NCBI RefSeq assembly: GCF_000716545.1
Contig: NZ_JNWZ01000089.1
Span: forward strand, 1 to 28,110
DNA length: 28,110 bases
Direction of reading: 5' to 3'
Source of the DNA: Kitasatospora phosalacinea
GTDB taxonomy: Bacteria; Actinomycetota; Actinomycetes; Streptomycetales; Streptomycetaceae
Under the pieces are notes generated by a model. It was not told where the DNA came from. It saw nothing but the letters and a program-made list of their open reading frames with translations, and ran no database searches. Both the position numbers and the translations under genes were made by a program. Positions 7,435-15,046 of the stretch are shown here, piece after piece (the first letter of the stretch is position 1; each line of letters begins with the position of its first letter).

Positions 7435-7661
7435 GCGTGGCCGGGGGTGGGGTACGGGTCCTGACCGACGATCAGCACCCGGACGTCCGCGAACGGCTGC
7501 TGGAAGGCGCGCAGGACCTGCGGGCCGGGCGGCAGGTAGGACCGGCCCGCGGCGATCTCGGCGCGCAGGAAGTCGCCCATCGCGGCGACCTGTCCGGCGA
7601 CCGGCGCCAGGGCCTGCGCCCAGCCGGGTTCCACTACTTCGTGCAAGGGTCTAGCAGCCAT
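7435..7661 (-). pseudogene. ung: Resident uracil-DNA glycosylase, 5' part
   Basis: ATG 7661 starts a uracil-DNA glycosylase N terminus ([14 protein letters not shown]..) that is intact through [12 protein letters not shown]. About 75 residues in, it leaves homology abruptly at 7435. The frame continues through island DNA as an unrelated 65-residue tail and stops with TGA at 7236-7238. The continuation of the gene is the fragment at 813-1257. The native promoter and ribosome site should still be upstream, toward 7700, so transcripts from it would run into the replacement ung. Confidence 0.92.
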
Positions 7662-7707
7662 GACGGAAGCCTATCGGCCGCGCCGACAACCGGAGTTCAC
7701 GAGGCCC

Positions 7708-8202
7708 TCAGGGCTGGGCGCCGCAGGGCCGGAACGGCACGCCGAGCGCGGCGGCGGCCTGCCGGCCGAGCCACTCGGCGGCGGCCTCGACGGCCGGGCG
7801 GCCGTCGGCGGGTTCGCCGGGGCGCAGGTAGCGGGCGGCGGTGCCGGCGTCCACGACGGCCAGCACCCGGCTGCCGTCCGCGCTCTCCAGCAGCAGCTCG
7901 ACGCCCGCCCCGGCCCGGGCCGCCCCGACGGCGAGGACCGGCCCGTCCACCCCGGCGACCCGCCCGGTGAGCGCCTCGGCGCCGGCCGGTGGACCGGGCG
8001 GGGCGGCCACCACCCGCCGGTGGCGCCCGTCGAGGACCTCCCGCCCCAGCGGGATGCCGACGCCGCCGTCCGCCGCCCGCAGCAGCGCGAGCGCCCGGAC
8101 GTACCGCCCCCGGCGCAGCTCCGCGTCGACGTGCTCGCGCACCTCGGCGGGCAGCGCCTCCCAGCGGGCGACCGCCTCGGCGTCCGCCGGCCCGTCGCTC
8201 AC
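7708..8202 (-). CDS. Conserved-looking hypothetical protein coupled to amidohydrolase
   Basis: 164 residues. GTG 8202 overlaps the TGA (8199-8201) of the upstream amidohydrolase gene in a GTGA junction, so the two are translated together. The N-terminal 50 residues (..WEALPAEVREHVDAELRRGRYVRALALLR..) are helical and polar. The rest looks like a small beta-rich domain with no motif known to me. There is no signal peptide. This frame stays open far upstream through the amidohydrolase gene, but only the part after GTG 8202 shows natural protein composition. Confidence 0.7.
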   Translation of the reverse strand: MSDGPADAEAVARWEALPAEVREHVDAELRRGRYVRALALLRAADGGVGIPLGREVLDGRHRRVVAAPPGPPAGAEALTGRVAGVDGPVLAVGAARAGAGVELLLESADGSRVLAVVDAGTAARYLRPGEPADGRPAVEAAAEWLGRQAAAALGVPFRPCGAQP

Positions 8203-9284
8203 ACCACCCGGCCGTTCAGCACCACGTGCCCGGGCGCGGCGAGCACCCGCAGGTCGGTGCGCGGATCGGTCTCGTAGAGGACGAGGTCGGCGGGGGCGCC
8301 CTCGGTGAGGCCGGGGCGGCCGAGCCACGCGCGGGCGGACCAGGTGGTGGCGGCGAGGGCTTCGAGGGGGGTGAGTCCGGCCTTGGTGAGTTCCGCCGCC
8401 TCCTCGGCGACCAGGCCGTGGGCGAGCGAGCCGCCCGCGTCGGTGCCGACGTAGATCGGGATGCCGGCGTCGTGCGCGGCGCCCACCGTCTCGTAGCGGC
8501 GGGCGTGCAGCCGGCGCATGTGGGCGGACCAGGCGGGGAACCTGGCCTCGCCGCCGTCGGCGAGCGCGGGGAAGGTGGCGATGTTGACCAGGGTGGGGAC
8601 GATGGCGACGCCGCGTTCGGCGAAGGCGGGGATCAGGTCCTCGGTGAGGCCGGTGGCGTGTTCGACGCAGTCGATGCCGGCGGCGAGCAGGTCGGGCAGC
8701 GAGTCGGTGGCGAAGCAGTGCGCGGTGACCCGGGCGCCCTCGGCGTGGGCGGCGGCGATCGCCTCGGCGAGGGCGTCGCCGGGCCAGCAGGCGGCGAGGT
8801 CGCCGACACCGCGGTCGATCCAGTCGCCGACGAGTTTGATCCAGCCGTCGCCGCGCCGGGCCTCGGCGGCGGCGTACGCGGCGAGGTCGCCGGGTTCGAT
8901 CTCGTGGGCGTAGTTGCGGATGTAGCGGCGGGTGCGGGCGATGTGCCGGCCGGCCCGGATGATCTTCGGGAGGTCGTCGCGGTCGTCGATCCAGCGGGTG
9001 TCGGCGGCGGAGCCGGCGTCGCGGATCAGCAGGGTGCCGGCGTCCCGGTCGGTGCGGGCCTGCTTCTCGCTGGTGTCGCGATCGACGGCGCCGTGCGCGT
9101 CCAGGCCGACGTGGCAGTGGGCGTCGACCAGGCCGGGCAGGGCCCAGCCGGTGAGCGTGGCGGACGGTTCGGCGGCGGGGCGTTCGAAGGTCACCCGCCC
9201 CTCCACGGCCCAGAGTTCGTCCCGGACGTCGTCGGGGCCGACCAGCACCCGTCCCTTGATGTGCAACACCCCGCGCTCCGTCAT
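8199..9284 (-). CDS. Metal-dependent amidohydrolase (imidazolonepropionase-like)
   Basis: 361 residues. A TIM-barrel amidohydrolase with metal ligands DAHCHV (H56, H58), a Lys in WIKLVGDW, His in AHCF, His in EHATG and the catalytic Asp in VGTDAGG. Small beta-domain strands lie at both ends, and the C terminus (PADLVLYETDPRTD..VVLNGRVV) is typical of the family. It hydrolyses a C-N bond in a cyclic or acyl-amide substrate that the sequence does not identify. ATG 9284 is preferred over an in-frame GTG at 9293. It is first in a two-gene minus-strand unit and divergent, across 125 bp, from the aminotransferase gene. Confidence 0.85.
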   Translation of the reverse strand: MTERGVLHIKGRVLVGPDDVRDELWAVEGRVTFERPAAEPSATLTGWALPGLVDAHCHVGLDAHGAVDRDTSEKQARTDRDAGTLLIRDAGSAADTRWIDDRDDLPKIIRAGRHIARTRRYIRNYAHEIEPGDLAAYAAAEARRGDGWIKLVGDWIDRGVGDLAACWPGDALAEAIAAAHAEGARVTAHCFATDSLPDLLAAGIDCVEHATGLTEDLIPAFAERGVAIVPTLVNIATFPALADGGEARFPAWSAHMRRLHARRYETVGAAHDAGIPIYVGTDAGGSLAHGLVAEEAAELTKAGLTPLEALAATTWSARAWLGRPGLTEGAPADLVLYETDPRTDLRVLAAPGHVVLNGRVV

Positions 9285-9409
9285 GCCTGGCACTGTACTC
9301 GGCGTCGCGCGCGGGCCGCCGGGCGATCTGCGGCAGACTGTTCGACGGCGTCCCTCCGCCCCGCCGGCCCGTCCCGGCGGCCCTCCGCCGCACCGAAAGG
9401 CCCGCCCGC

Positions 9410-10489
9410 ATGCTGCTCGACCTCCCCCCGATGACCGCCGACCGGTTCGCCGCGATCGAGGACGGGGTGGCGGCGCTGCTGCGCACCCGCAACGACGTGA
9501 TCGTCACCCAGGGCGAGGCGCTGCTGCCGCTGGAGGCGGCGATCAAGGGCGCGGCGCACCCGGGTTCGACCGCGCTGAACGTGATCACCGGCCCGTACGG
9601 GCAGACCTTCGGCGGCTGGCTGCGCGCCGCCGGCGCGAAGGTGGTCGACCTCGCGGTGCCGTACGACGCGGCGGTGAGCGCCCGGCAGGTCGCCGCGGCG
9701 CTGGACGAGCACCCGGAGGTCGACTTCGTCTCGCTGGTGCACGCCGAGGCGGCGACCGGCAACACCAACCCGGTCGCGGAGATCGCCGAGGTGGTGCGGC
9801 GGCACGGCGCGCTGCTGATGCTGGACGCGGTGGCCTCGGTGGCCGCCGAGCCGCTGCTCACCGACGAGTGGGGCGTCGACCTGTGCGTGATCGGCGGGCA
9901 GAAGGCGATGGGCGGCCCGGCGGGCGTCTCGGCGGTGTCGGTGAGCGAGCGGGCCTGGCAGCGGATCGTCGCGAACCCTGCCGCCCCGCGCCGCTCCTAC
10001 CTCTCCCTGCTGGACTGGAAGGAGCGCTGGACGGACGCCGGCCGCACCCAGCTGCCGCACGCCCCCGCCCAGTTGGAGATGCTCGCCCTCGAGGAGTGCC
10101 TGGCCGCGATCGAGGCCGAGACGCTGGACGCGGTGATCGCCCGCCACCGCGCCGCGGCCGCCGCCACCCGCGCGGGCGCCCTCGCCCTGGGCACCCTCGC
10201 CCCGTACGTCCTGCGCGCCGAGGACGCCGCCCCGGTCGCCACCACCCTGCGCACCCCCCTGGGCACGAACGCCGCCGAACTGGCCGCCGAAGTCCGCCGC
10301 CACGCCCCGCAGTTGCCGATCCAGGCGGGCGGCTCCCTCGCCGCCACCATGCTCCGCCTCAACCACTACGGCCCGGCGGCCAACCCGGAGACCGTGATCG
10401 CCGCCCTGGAACTCCTCGCCCAGGCCACCGGCGCCCCGGCCGCGGCGGCGGTCGCGGCGGCCACCGAGGCGTGGGAGCAGGCGATCTGA
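9410..10489 (+). CDS. Class V PLP-dependent aminotransferase
   Basis: 359 residues, fold type I. D139 in LMLDAVAS pairs with the PLP pyridine nitrogen and K165 in GGQKAMGGPAG is the Schiff-base lysine. TGPYGQ near 61-66 binds the cofactor phosphate. It belongs to the serine-pyruvate/alanine-glyoxylate group that also contains PhnW. The phosphonate genes that follow make an aminophosphonate amino donor possible. However, the operator shared by those genes is absent upstream of this one, and a terminator separates it from them, so it may be unrelated. AAAGG lies about ten bases before the ATG. Confidence 0.85.
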   Translation: MLLDLPPMTADRFAAIEDGVAALLRTRNDVIVTQGEALLPLEAAIKGAAHPGSTALNVITGPYGQTFGGWLRAAGAKVVDLAVPYDAAVSARQVAAALDEHPEVDFVSLVHAEAATGNTNPVAEIAEVVRRHGALLMLDAVASVAAEPLLTDEWGVDLCVIGGQKAMGGPAGVSAVSVSERAWQRIVANPAAPRRSYLSLLDWKERWTDAGRTQLPHAPAQLEMLALEECLAAIEAETLDAVIARHRAAAAATRAGALALGTLAPYVLRAEDAAPVATTLRTPLGTNAAELAAEVRRHAPQLPIQAGGSLAATMLRLNHYGPAANPETVIAALELLAQATGAPAAAAVAAATEAWEQAI

Positions 10490-10578
10490 CGGCCCGCCGG
10501 TAGCCTCGATCCGGGCGACCGGCGGCTTCCCGCGCGGCACATCGAGCGCCTCCAGCACCTCCAGCGCCTCCTCGCCGA

Positions 10579-10614
10579 GCGCCGACGCAGACCGCAGACC
10601 GCCTGCGTCGGCGC
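10579..10614 (+). terminator. Hairpin after the aminotransferase gene
   Basis: Twelve-base arms GCGCCGACGCAG and its complement around a 12-base loop, 90 bp after the aminotransferase stop, without a T tract. It is followed by a short GCGGGC-type simple repeat. It isolates the aminotransferase gene from the phosphonate gene that starts at 10755. Confidence 0.6.
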
Positions 10615-10726
10615 GGGCGCGGGCGCGGGCGCCGGGCACGGACAGCGTTCGGCCGCCGGTGGCCGTGCGTTCACCGGGCGGGCGGGCGGTGTACGCCCGA
10701 ACGGTCTTGGCTGAGCAGCCCCGCGA

Positions 10727-10742
10727 AGTTGGCTGTACAACT
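10727..10742. promoter_or_regulatory. GntR-type operator 1, before the fused phosphonate oxygenase gene
   Basis: AGTTGGCTGTACAACT: an inverted repeat with AGTTG and CAACT arms, immediately before the GGAGG ribosome site (10743-10747) of the gene at 10755. The same GTTG-N6-CAAC core recurs at 13758 and 22461. A protein bound here would block transcription or early elongation. The HutC/FarR branch of GntR proteins, to which the local regulator belongs, commonly binds dyads of this style. Confidence 0.7.
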
Positions 10743-10754
10743 GGAGGCTGCCCG

Positions 10755-12344
10755 ATGTCCGTGCCCGACCCGTACTGGCTGCGCGACAACTGCCCGTGCC
10801 CCGAGTGCCGCGACCCGCGCGGCGGGCAGAAGCTGTTCCGGATCGGCGACCTGCCGGACGGCCTGGCCGCCGTCGAGGCGGTCGAGGACGCCGCCGGGCT
10901 GACGGTGCGCTGGTCCGACGGCCACCGCTCGCGCTACCCGGCCGGCTGGGACGCGCCCGCCGCGGACGGCGACGACCGCACCGAGCACGCCGAGCGGCTG
11001 TGGGCCGCCGCCGACTTCGCCCGCGGCCTGCCCGAGGCCGACTGGGGCGCGTACCTGGCCGACCCGGAGGAGCGGGCCTCGGTGCTGGCGGCCGTCCGCC
11101 GCTCGGGGTTCGCGCTGCTGCGCGGCGTCCCGGCCGAAGAACGCCAGGTGCTGCGGGTGGCGCGGAGCTTCGGGTACGTCCGGGAGACCAATTACGGCGA
11201 GCTGTTCGACGTCCGGGTGGAGCCCGACCCGGCGAACCTGGCGTTCACCGGCCGCGCCATCGCCCCGCACACCGACAACCCGTACCGCGACCCGGTGCCC
11301 ACCCTGCAACTGCTGCACTGCCTGCGCAACGACTGCGCGGGCGGCGACTCCGGGCTGGTCGACGGCTTCCGGGCCGCCGCGCTGCTGCGCGCGGAGGACC
11401 CGGCCGCCTTCGCGCTGCTGGCCCGGACGCCGGTGCCGTTCCGCTACCGCGACCGGGGCACCGAGCTCTCCGCCGAGAAGCCGCTGATCGGGCTGGACCC
11501 GCGCGGCGCGATCCGTGAGGTCCGGTTCAACGACCGCTCCACCGACACCGCCGCGCTGCGTGCCCTGGGCCCCGCCGGGCTGGGCGCCTTCTACGCCGCC
11601 TACCGCCGCTTCGCCGCGATCACCCTGCGCCCGGAGCTGCGGCTGGACTTCCGGCTCGCCCCCGGCGACTGCCTGCTCTTCGACAACACCCGCCTGCTGC
11701 ACGCCCGCACCGCCTTCGAACCCGGCACCGGCCACCGCCACCTGCAGGGCTGCTACGCCGACCTCGACTCGCTCTCCTCCACCCTGGCCGTGCTGCGCCG
11801 CCGCGCCGCCGTCCTGGACGAGCTGGAGGCGCTGTTCGAGGGCGAGGGCGCCGGCGAGTACCTGGGCGAGGCGGTCACCATGGCCGCCCACATGCTGCAG
11901 GCCGCCGCGTTGGCCCGCGCCGCGGGCGCCCCGCCCGCCCTGGTGGCCGCCGCGCTGCTGCACGACGTCGGCCACTTCCGGGGCAGCGGGCTGGAGTCGA
12001 CGGCGGGCACCGACAACCGCCACGGCGCCACCGCCGCCGCCCGGCTCGCCCCGCACTTCCCGCCCGCCGTCACCGAACCGGTGCGCCTGCACGTCGACGC
12101 CAAGCGCTACCTGTGCGCCACCGAGCCCGGCTACTTCGACCGGCTCTCCCCCGCCTCCGTCCGCACCCTGGCCCTCCAGGGCGGCCCGATGTCCCCGGCC
12201 GAGGCCGCCGCCTTCGCCGCCCACCCGTACGGCGCCGACGCCGTCACCGTCCGCCGCTGGGACGAGGCCGCCAAGGACCCGGCCGCCCAGACCCCGGCGT
12301 TCGCCGCGTTCCGGCCGCTGCTGCTGGAGTCGATGCGCCGGTAG
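10755..12344 (+). CDS. Fused Fe(II)/2-oxoglutarate dioxygenase - HD-domain diiron oxygenase (PhnY*-PhnZ / TmpA-TmpB type)
   Basis: 529 residues, two enzymes in one chain. Residues 1-335 are a gamma-butyrobetaine-hydroxylase-like dioxygenase: an N-terminal zinc-type C13-x-C15-xx-C18 with H57, iron ligands H172-x-D174 and H316, and a 2-oxoglutarate Arg near 328. Residues 360-529 are a PhnZ-like HD domain: Y369 and E372 match the PhnZ substrate lid pair, and H379, H403-D404, H423, H446 and D503 match its diiron ligands. In known pathways the first enzyme hydroxylates the alpha carbon of 2-aminoethylphosphonate or its trimethyl form, and the second cleaves the C-P bond to give glycine or glycine betaine plus phosphate. 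ATG 10755 has GGAGG seven bases upstream. The stop abuts the convergent RidA gene. The exact substrate cannot be read from sequence. Confidence 0.88.
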   Translation: MSVPDPYWLRDNCPCPECRDPRGGQKLFRIGDLPDGLAAVEAVEDAAGLTVRWSDGHRSRYPAGWDAPAADGDDRTEHAERLWAAADFARGLPEADWGAYLADPEERASVLAAVRRSGFALLRGVPAEERQVLRVARSFGYVRETNYGELFDVRVEPDPANLAFTGRAIAPHTDNPYRDPVPTLQLLHCLRNDCAGGDSGLVDGFRAAALLRAEDPAAFALLARTPVPFRYRDRGTELSAEKPLIGLDPRGAIREVRFNDRSTDTAALRALGPAGLGAFYAAYRRFAAITLRPELRLDFRLAPGDCLLFDNTRLLHARTAFEPGTGHRHLQGCYADLDSLSSTLAVLRRRAAVLDELEALFEGEGAGEYLGEAVTMAAHMLQAAALARAAGAPPALVAAALLHDVGHFRGSGLESTAGTDNRHGATAAARLAPHFPPAVTEPVRLHVDAKRYLCATEPGYFDRLSPASVRTLALQGGPMSPAEAAAFAAHPYGADAVTVRRWDEAAKDPAAQTPAFAAFRPLLLESMRR

Positions 12345-12749
12345 TCAGGGCAGCGCCACCGTCAGGTCGATCTCGACCAGCTGCCCGGTGTAGCCGAGCG
12401 CCGCGACCCCGAGCAGGGTGGACGCGGTGCGGAAGGCGGGGGCGAGCGGGGAGGCGGTCAGGTGGTCCCAGGCCCCGGCGAGGACCTCGCTGCGGTCGCT
12501 CACCACGTAGATCACCGACCGCACCACCCGCTCCGGCCCGACCCCGATCGCGGCCAGCGCCGTCATCGCGTTGGCCACCACCTGGTCGATCTGGGCGTCC
12601 AGGTCTCCCGCGCCGACCAGCTTCTCCTCCGCGTCCAGCGGGCACTGCCCGGCCAGGTGCGCGGTGCGCCCGGCCTCCACCACCGTGATGTGCGCGTACC
12701 CGGCGGTGGGGTGGAGCCCGGCGGGGTCGATGCGTGCGATGTCGCTCAT
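12345..12749 (-). CDS. RidA-family imine/enamine deaminase
   Basis: 134 residues, the usual length for the RidA/YjgF/UK114 family. AHLAGQCPLDAEEKLVG and the RSVIYV segment match the family. The classical catalytic Arg, normally in an xIRS- or YRT-like context near residue 105, falls near FRTASTLLGVAAL here. Members form trimers and hydrolyse imines or enamines released by PLP or flavin enzymes. It lies 44 bp downstream of the GntR regulator on the same strand, so it is probably in that transcript. A role in clearing imines from the FAD oxidoreductase at 21267-22388 is inferred. Confidence 0.85.
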   Translation of the reverse strand: MSDIARIDPAGLHPTAGYAHITVVEAGRTAHLAGQCPLDAEEKLVGAGDLDAQIDQVVANAMTALAAIGVGPERVVRSVIYVVSDRSEVLAGAWDHLTASPLAPAFRTASTLLGVAALGYTGQLVEIDLTVALP

Positions 12750-12793
12750 CCGGCGATTGTCACCGCGAACGGCCCCGGCGGCATCCGGTTTTC

Positions 12794-13561
12794 TCAGTCC
12801 TCGTCCCGGGCGTGCCGCGAAAGGGCCGAGGAGGCCAGCGAGTTGTGGATGGAGAAGGCGACGGTGCCGGGCAGGTAGCGGTCCTGGGACCACTCCACGG
12901 GGGTGCCGGTGGGGTCGGTGGTGCGGCGCTTCTCGCGCAGCAGGGGGCTGCCGCGGCGGCAGGAGAGCAGGCGGGCGTCGTCGGCGTTGGCGGCGACCAC
13001 GTCGATGGTGTGGTCGGCGTCGCTGAACAGGATGCCGTGCTCGCGCAGGGGTTCGGTGTGCGAGACCACGTCGGCCGGCAGCCGGGCGACCAACTCGCCG
13101 ACCCGAGGCGGGTAGACGGTGCGCTCGACCATCACGGGGGTGCCGGAGAGGGTGCGCAGCCGCAGCGTGACGTAGACCTCGGTGCCGGGTTCCAGCCGCA
13201 GTTGCTCGCGTTCGGCGGCGTCGGCGGGGCGGCGGACCAGCGATTCGAGCCGGCCGCCGGGCTCCTCGCCCATGGAGCGGGCCCAGTGGGTGAAGGAGAG
13301 CAGTTCGGAGAAGGACTGGACGCGGGCGCTGCCGAGGACGACCCGGCGGGTGCCGCGGCGGGAGGTGACCAGCCCGTCGGCGCGCAGCAGGGCGAGGGCC
13401 TGGCGGACGGTGCCGCGGGAGACGCCGTACTGCTCGGCGAGGGCGCCCTCCGCCGGCAGCCGTCCGGCCTCGCCGAACGAGCCGGAGGTGATCGCTTCGC
13501 GCAGGTCGGCGGCCACCTTGCGGTAGAGCGAGCCGGCCGCGCGGTCCTGGTCGAGTGCCAC
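12794..13561 (-). CDS. GntR/HutC-family transcriptional regulator with UTRA domain
   Basis: 255 residues. A winged-helix domain occupies about 10-75 (LPAEGALAEQYGVSRGTVRQALALLRADGLV), followed by a UTRA ligand-binding domain from about 95 to 245 (..VERTVYPP..GIRLFSDADHTI-like region). It starts at GTG 13561 with AAGGGA upstream. It is divergent from the phosphonate importer operon and lies next to RidA and the fused oxygenase. It is therefore the natural candidate to bind the three AGTTG..CAACT-type sites in this window and to respond to an aminophosphonate or a breakdown product. The link to the sites is inferred. Confidence 0.88.
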   Translation of the reverse strand: MALDQDRAAGSLYRKVAADLREAITSGSFGEAGRLPAEGALAEQYGVSRGTVRQALALLRADGLVTSRRGTRRVVLGSARVQSFSELLSFTHWARSMGEEPGGRLESLVRRPADAAEREQLRLEPGTEVYVTLRLRTLSGTPVMVERTVYPPRVGELVARLPADVVSHTEPLREHGILFSDADHTIDVVAANADDARLLSCRRGSPLLREKRRTTDPTGTPVEWSQDRYLPGTVAFSIHNSLASSALSRHARDED

Positions 13562-13756
13562 GTGCGTCGAGTTCCCTTGGCTGGTAAGGAGATTGGGCCG
13601 TGTCCTGCGCGTGACCGCGCGTACACCACTGACTGTAGCCCTTGCCCGCGGGGCCTCCGGACCGGGGCGTGACCGTTCCCGCAGCCGACCCCCGCCCTGG
13701 GCCGTCCGTTCACCTTCCCGTCACCGCTCTCGGGCGTACTTGCCCATGGCGCCGGA

Positions 13757-13772
13757 AGTTGGCTGGCCAACT
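13757..13772. promoter_or_regulatory. GntR-type operator 2, in the importer/regulator intergenic region
   Basis: AGTTGGCTGGCCAACT, a perfect 16-base palindrome lying in the 301-bp gap (13562-13862) between the divergent GntR gene and the importer operon, about 90 bp before the binding-protein start. It could control both directions. I see no second full copy in the gap. A possible half site, GGACAACC, lies at 13777-13784. Confidence 0.75.
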
Positions 13773-13862
13773 CGGCCGGACAACCGACCGCGCCGCACTC
13801 CGAGCACCCGCGCGACACCCCTCATGACCTCTGCCGCTCCACTTCTTCCAGGAGACCCTCCC

Positions 13863-15038
13863 GTGACCGTGCACCGCCACCGCGCCGCCGCCCTCGCGGC
13901 CGCGCTGACCGCTGCCGCGCTCTCCCTCTCCGCCTGCGGCTCCGCCGGCTCGTCCGCCAAGTCCGGTGAGGCCGCCAAGGCCGGCGGCGGCACGGTGAAC
14001 GCGAGGACCGCGACCTCTCTGGCCGACTTCGGCGGCCTGGACGGCCTGGTGGCCGCCGCGAAGAAGGAGGGCAAGCTGCACGTCATCACCCTCCCGCGCG
14101 ACTGGGCCAACTACGGCAAGCTGATGGACGACTTCAAGGCGAAGTACGGCATCGAGATCGAGGACGAGAACCCGGACGGCTCCAGCCAGGACGAGATCAA
14201 CGCGATCAAGTCCCGCAAGGGCCAGGACCGCGCCCCCGACACCGTCGACCTGGGTTCGGCGTTCGCGCTGTCCGCCGCCAAGGAGGGCCTGCTCGCCCCC
14301 TACAAGGTGGCCTCCTTCGACAAGATCCCGGCCACCATGAAGGACCCGGCCGGCCTGCGGGTCAACGACTACGGCGGCTACGTGTCGATCGGCTGCGACG
14401 CCAAGAGGGTCGCGGTCTGCCCGAAGACCTTCGCCGACCTGCTCAAGCCCGAGTACAAGGGCCAGGTCGCGCTGAACGGCAACCCGACCAAGTCCGGTTC
14501 GGCGTTCGGCGGCGTGTACGCGGCCGCGCTGGCCAACGGCGGCTCGCTGGACGACATCCAGCCCGGCATCGACTTCTTCGCCAAGCTGAAGCAGGCGGGC
14601 AACTTCAACCCGGTCGAGTCGACCCCGGCCACCATCGAGAAGGGCGAGACCCCGATCTCGATCGACTGGTCGTACCTGAACGCGGGCTACACCGACGAGT
14701 TCAAGGGCAAGGGCATCGACTGGCAGGTGTCCGTCCCCTCCGACGGCTCCTACGCCCAGTACTACAACCAGGCCGTCAACAAGGACGCCCCGCACCCGGC
14801 GGCCGCCCGCCTGTGGATGGAGTACCTGTACTCGGCCGAGGGCCAGAACGGCTTCCTGGGCGGCTACGCCACCCCGGCGCTGTTCGACGCGATGAAGGCG
14901 GACGGCACCCTGGACGCCGCCGCCGCGGCCAAGCTGCCGACCGTCGAGAAGCCGTTCACCACCTTCCCGACCCCGGAGCAGGTCGACGCGGCCAAGAAGG
15001 TGCTGACCGACAACTGGGCCAAGGCCATCGCGGGCTGA
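13863..15038 (+). CDS. ABC importer substrate-binding lipoprotein (phosphonate importer)
   Basis: 391 residues. A lipoprotein signal peptide ends in lipobox LSAC followed by a Gly/Ser/Lys-rich linker, so it is anchored outside the membrane. The mature part (LADFGGLDGLVAAAKKEGKLHVITLP..) is a family 1 extracellular solute-binding protein of the iron/putrescine/2-aminoethylphosphonate type. GTG 13863 has AGGAG eight bases upstream; in-frame starts further up lack a signal peptide at their N terminus. It is the first gene of the importer operon, with operator 2 upstream. Ligand assignment rests on the phosphonate genes around it. Confidence 0.85.
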   Translation: MTVHRHRAAALAAALTAAALSLSACGSAGSSAKSGEAAKAGGGTVNARTATSLADFGGLDGLVAAAKKEGKLHVITLPRDWANYGKLMDDFKAKYGIEIEDENPDGSSQDEINAIKSRKGQDRAPDTVDLGSAFALSAAKEGLLAPYKVASFDKIPATMKDPAGLRVNDYGGYVSIGCDAKRVAVCPKTFADLLKPEYKGQVALNGNPTKSGSAFGGVYAAALANGGSLDDIQPGIDFFAKLKQAGNFNPVESTPATIEKGETPISIDWSYLNAGYTDEFKGKGIDWQVSVPSDGSYAQYYNQAVNKDAPHPAAARLWMEYLYSAEGQNGFLGGYATPALFDAMKADGTLDAAAAAKLPTVEKPFTTFPTPEQVDAAKKVLTDNWAKAIAG

Positions 15039-15046
15039 TCACCGAC

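Noticed and set aside
9285..9409. Fourth GntR-type operator before the aminotransferase
   Set aside because: No GTTG-N6-CAAC dyad, even with one mismatch in the arms, was found in this gap.
8203..9861. Very long minus-strand open frame extending upstream of the 164-residue hypothetical gene
   Set aside because: Its composition is an Arg/Pro/Gly-rich artefact of G+C-rich third positions, and it runs over the amidohydrolase and aminotransferase genes, which have clear motifs. Only the part after GTG 8202 was kept.
10613..10640. GCGGGC simple repeat as a regulatory element
   Set aside because: It is a short slippage-type run just after a terminator hairpin, with no match to a known site.
10671..12224. 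Long antisense open frame over the fused oxygenase gene
   Set aside because: It is Gly/Gln/Val-rich low-complexity translation with no motif. The plus strand has complete metal-ligand motifs in both domains.
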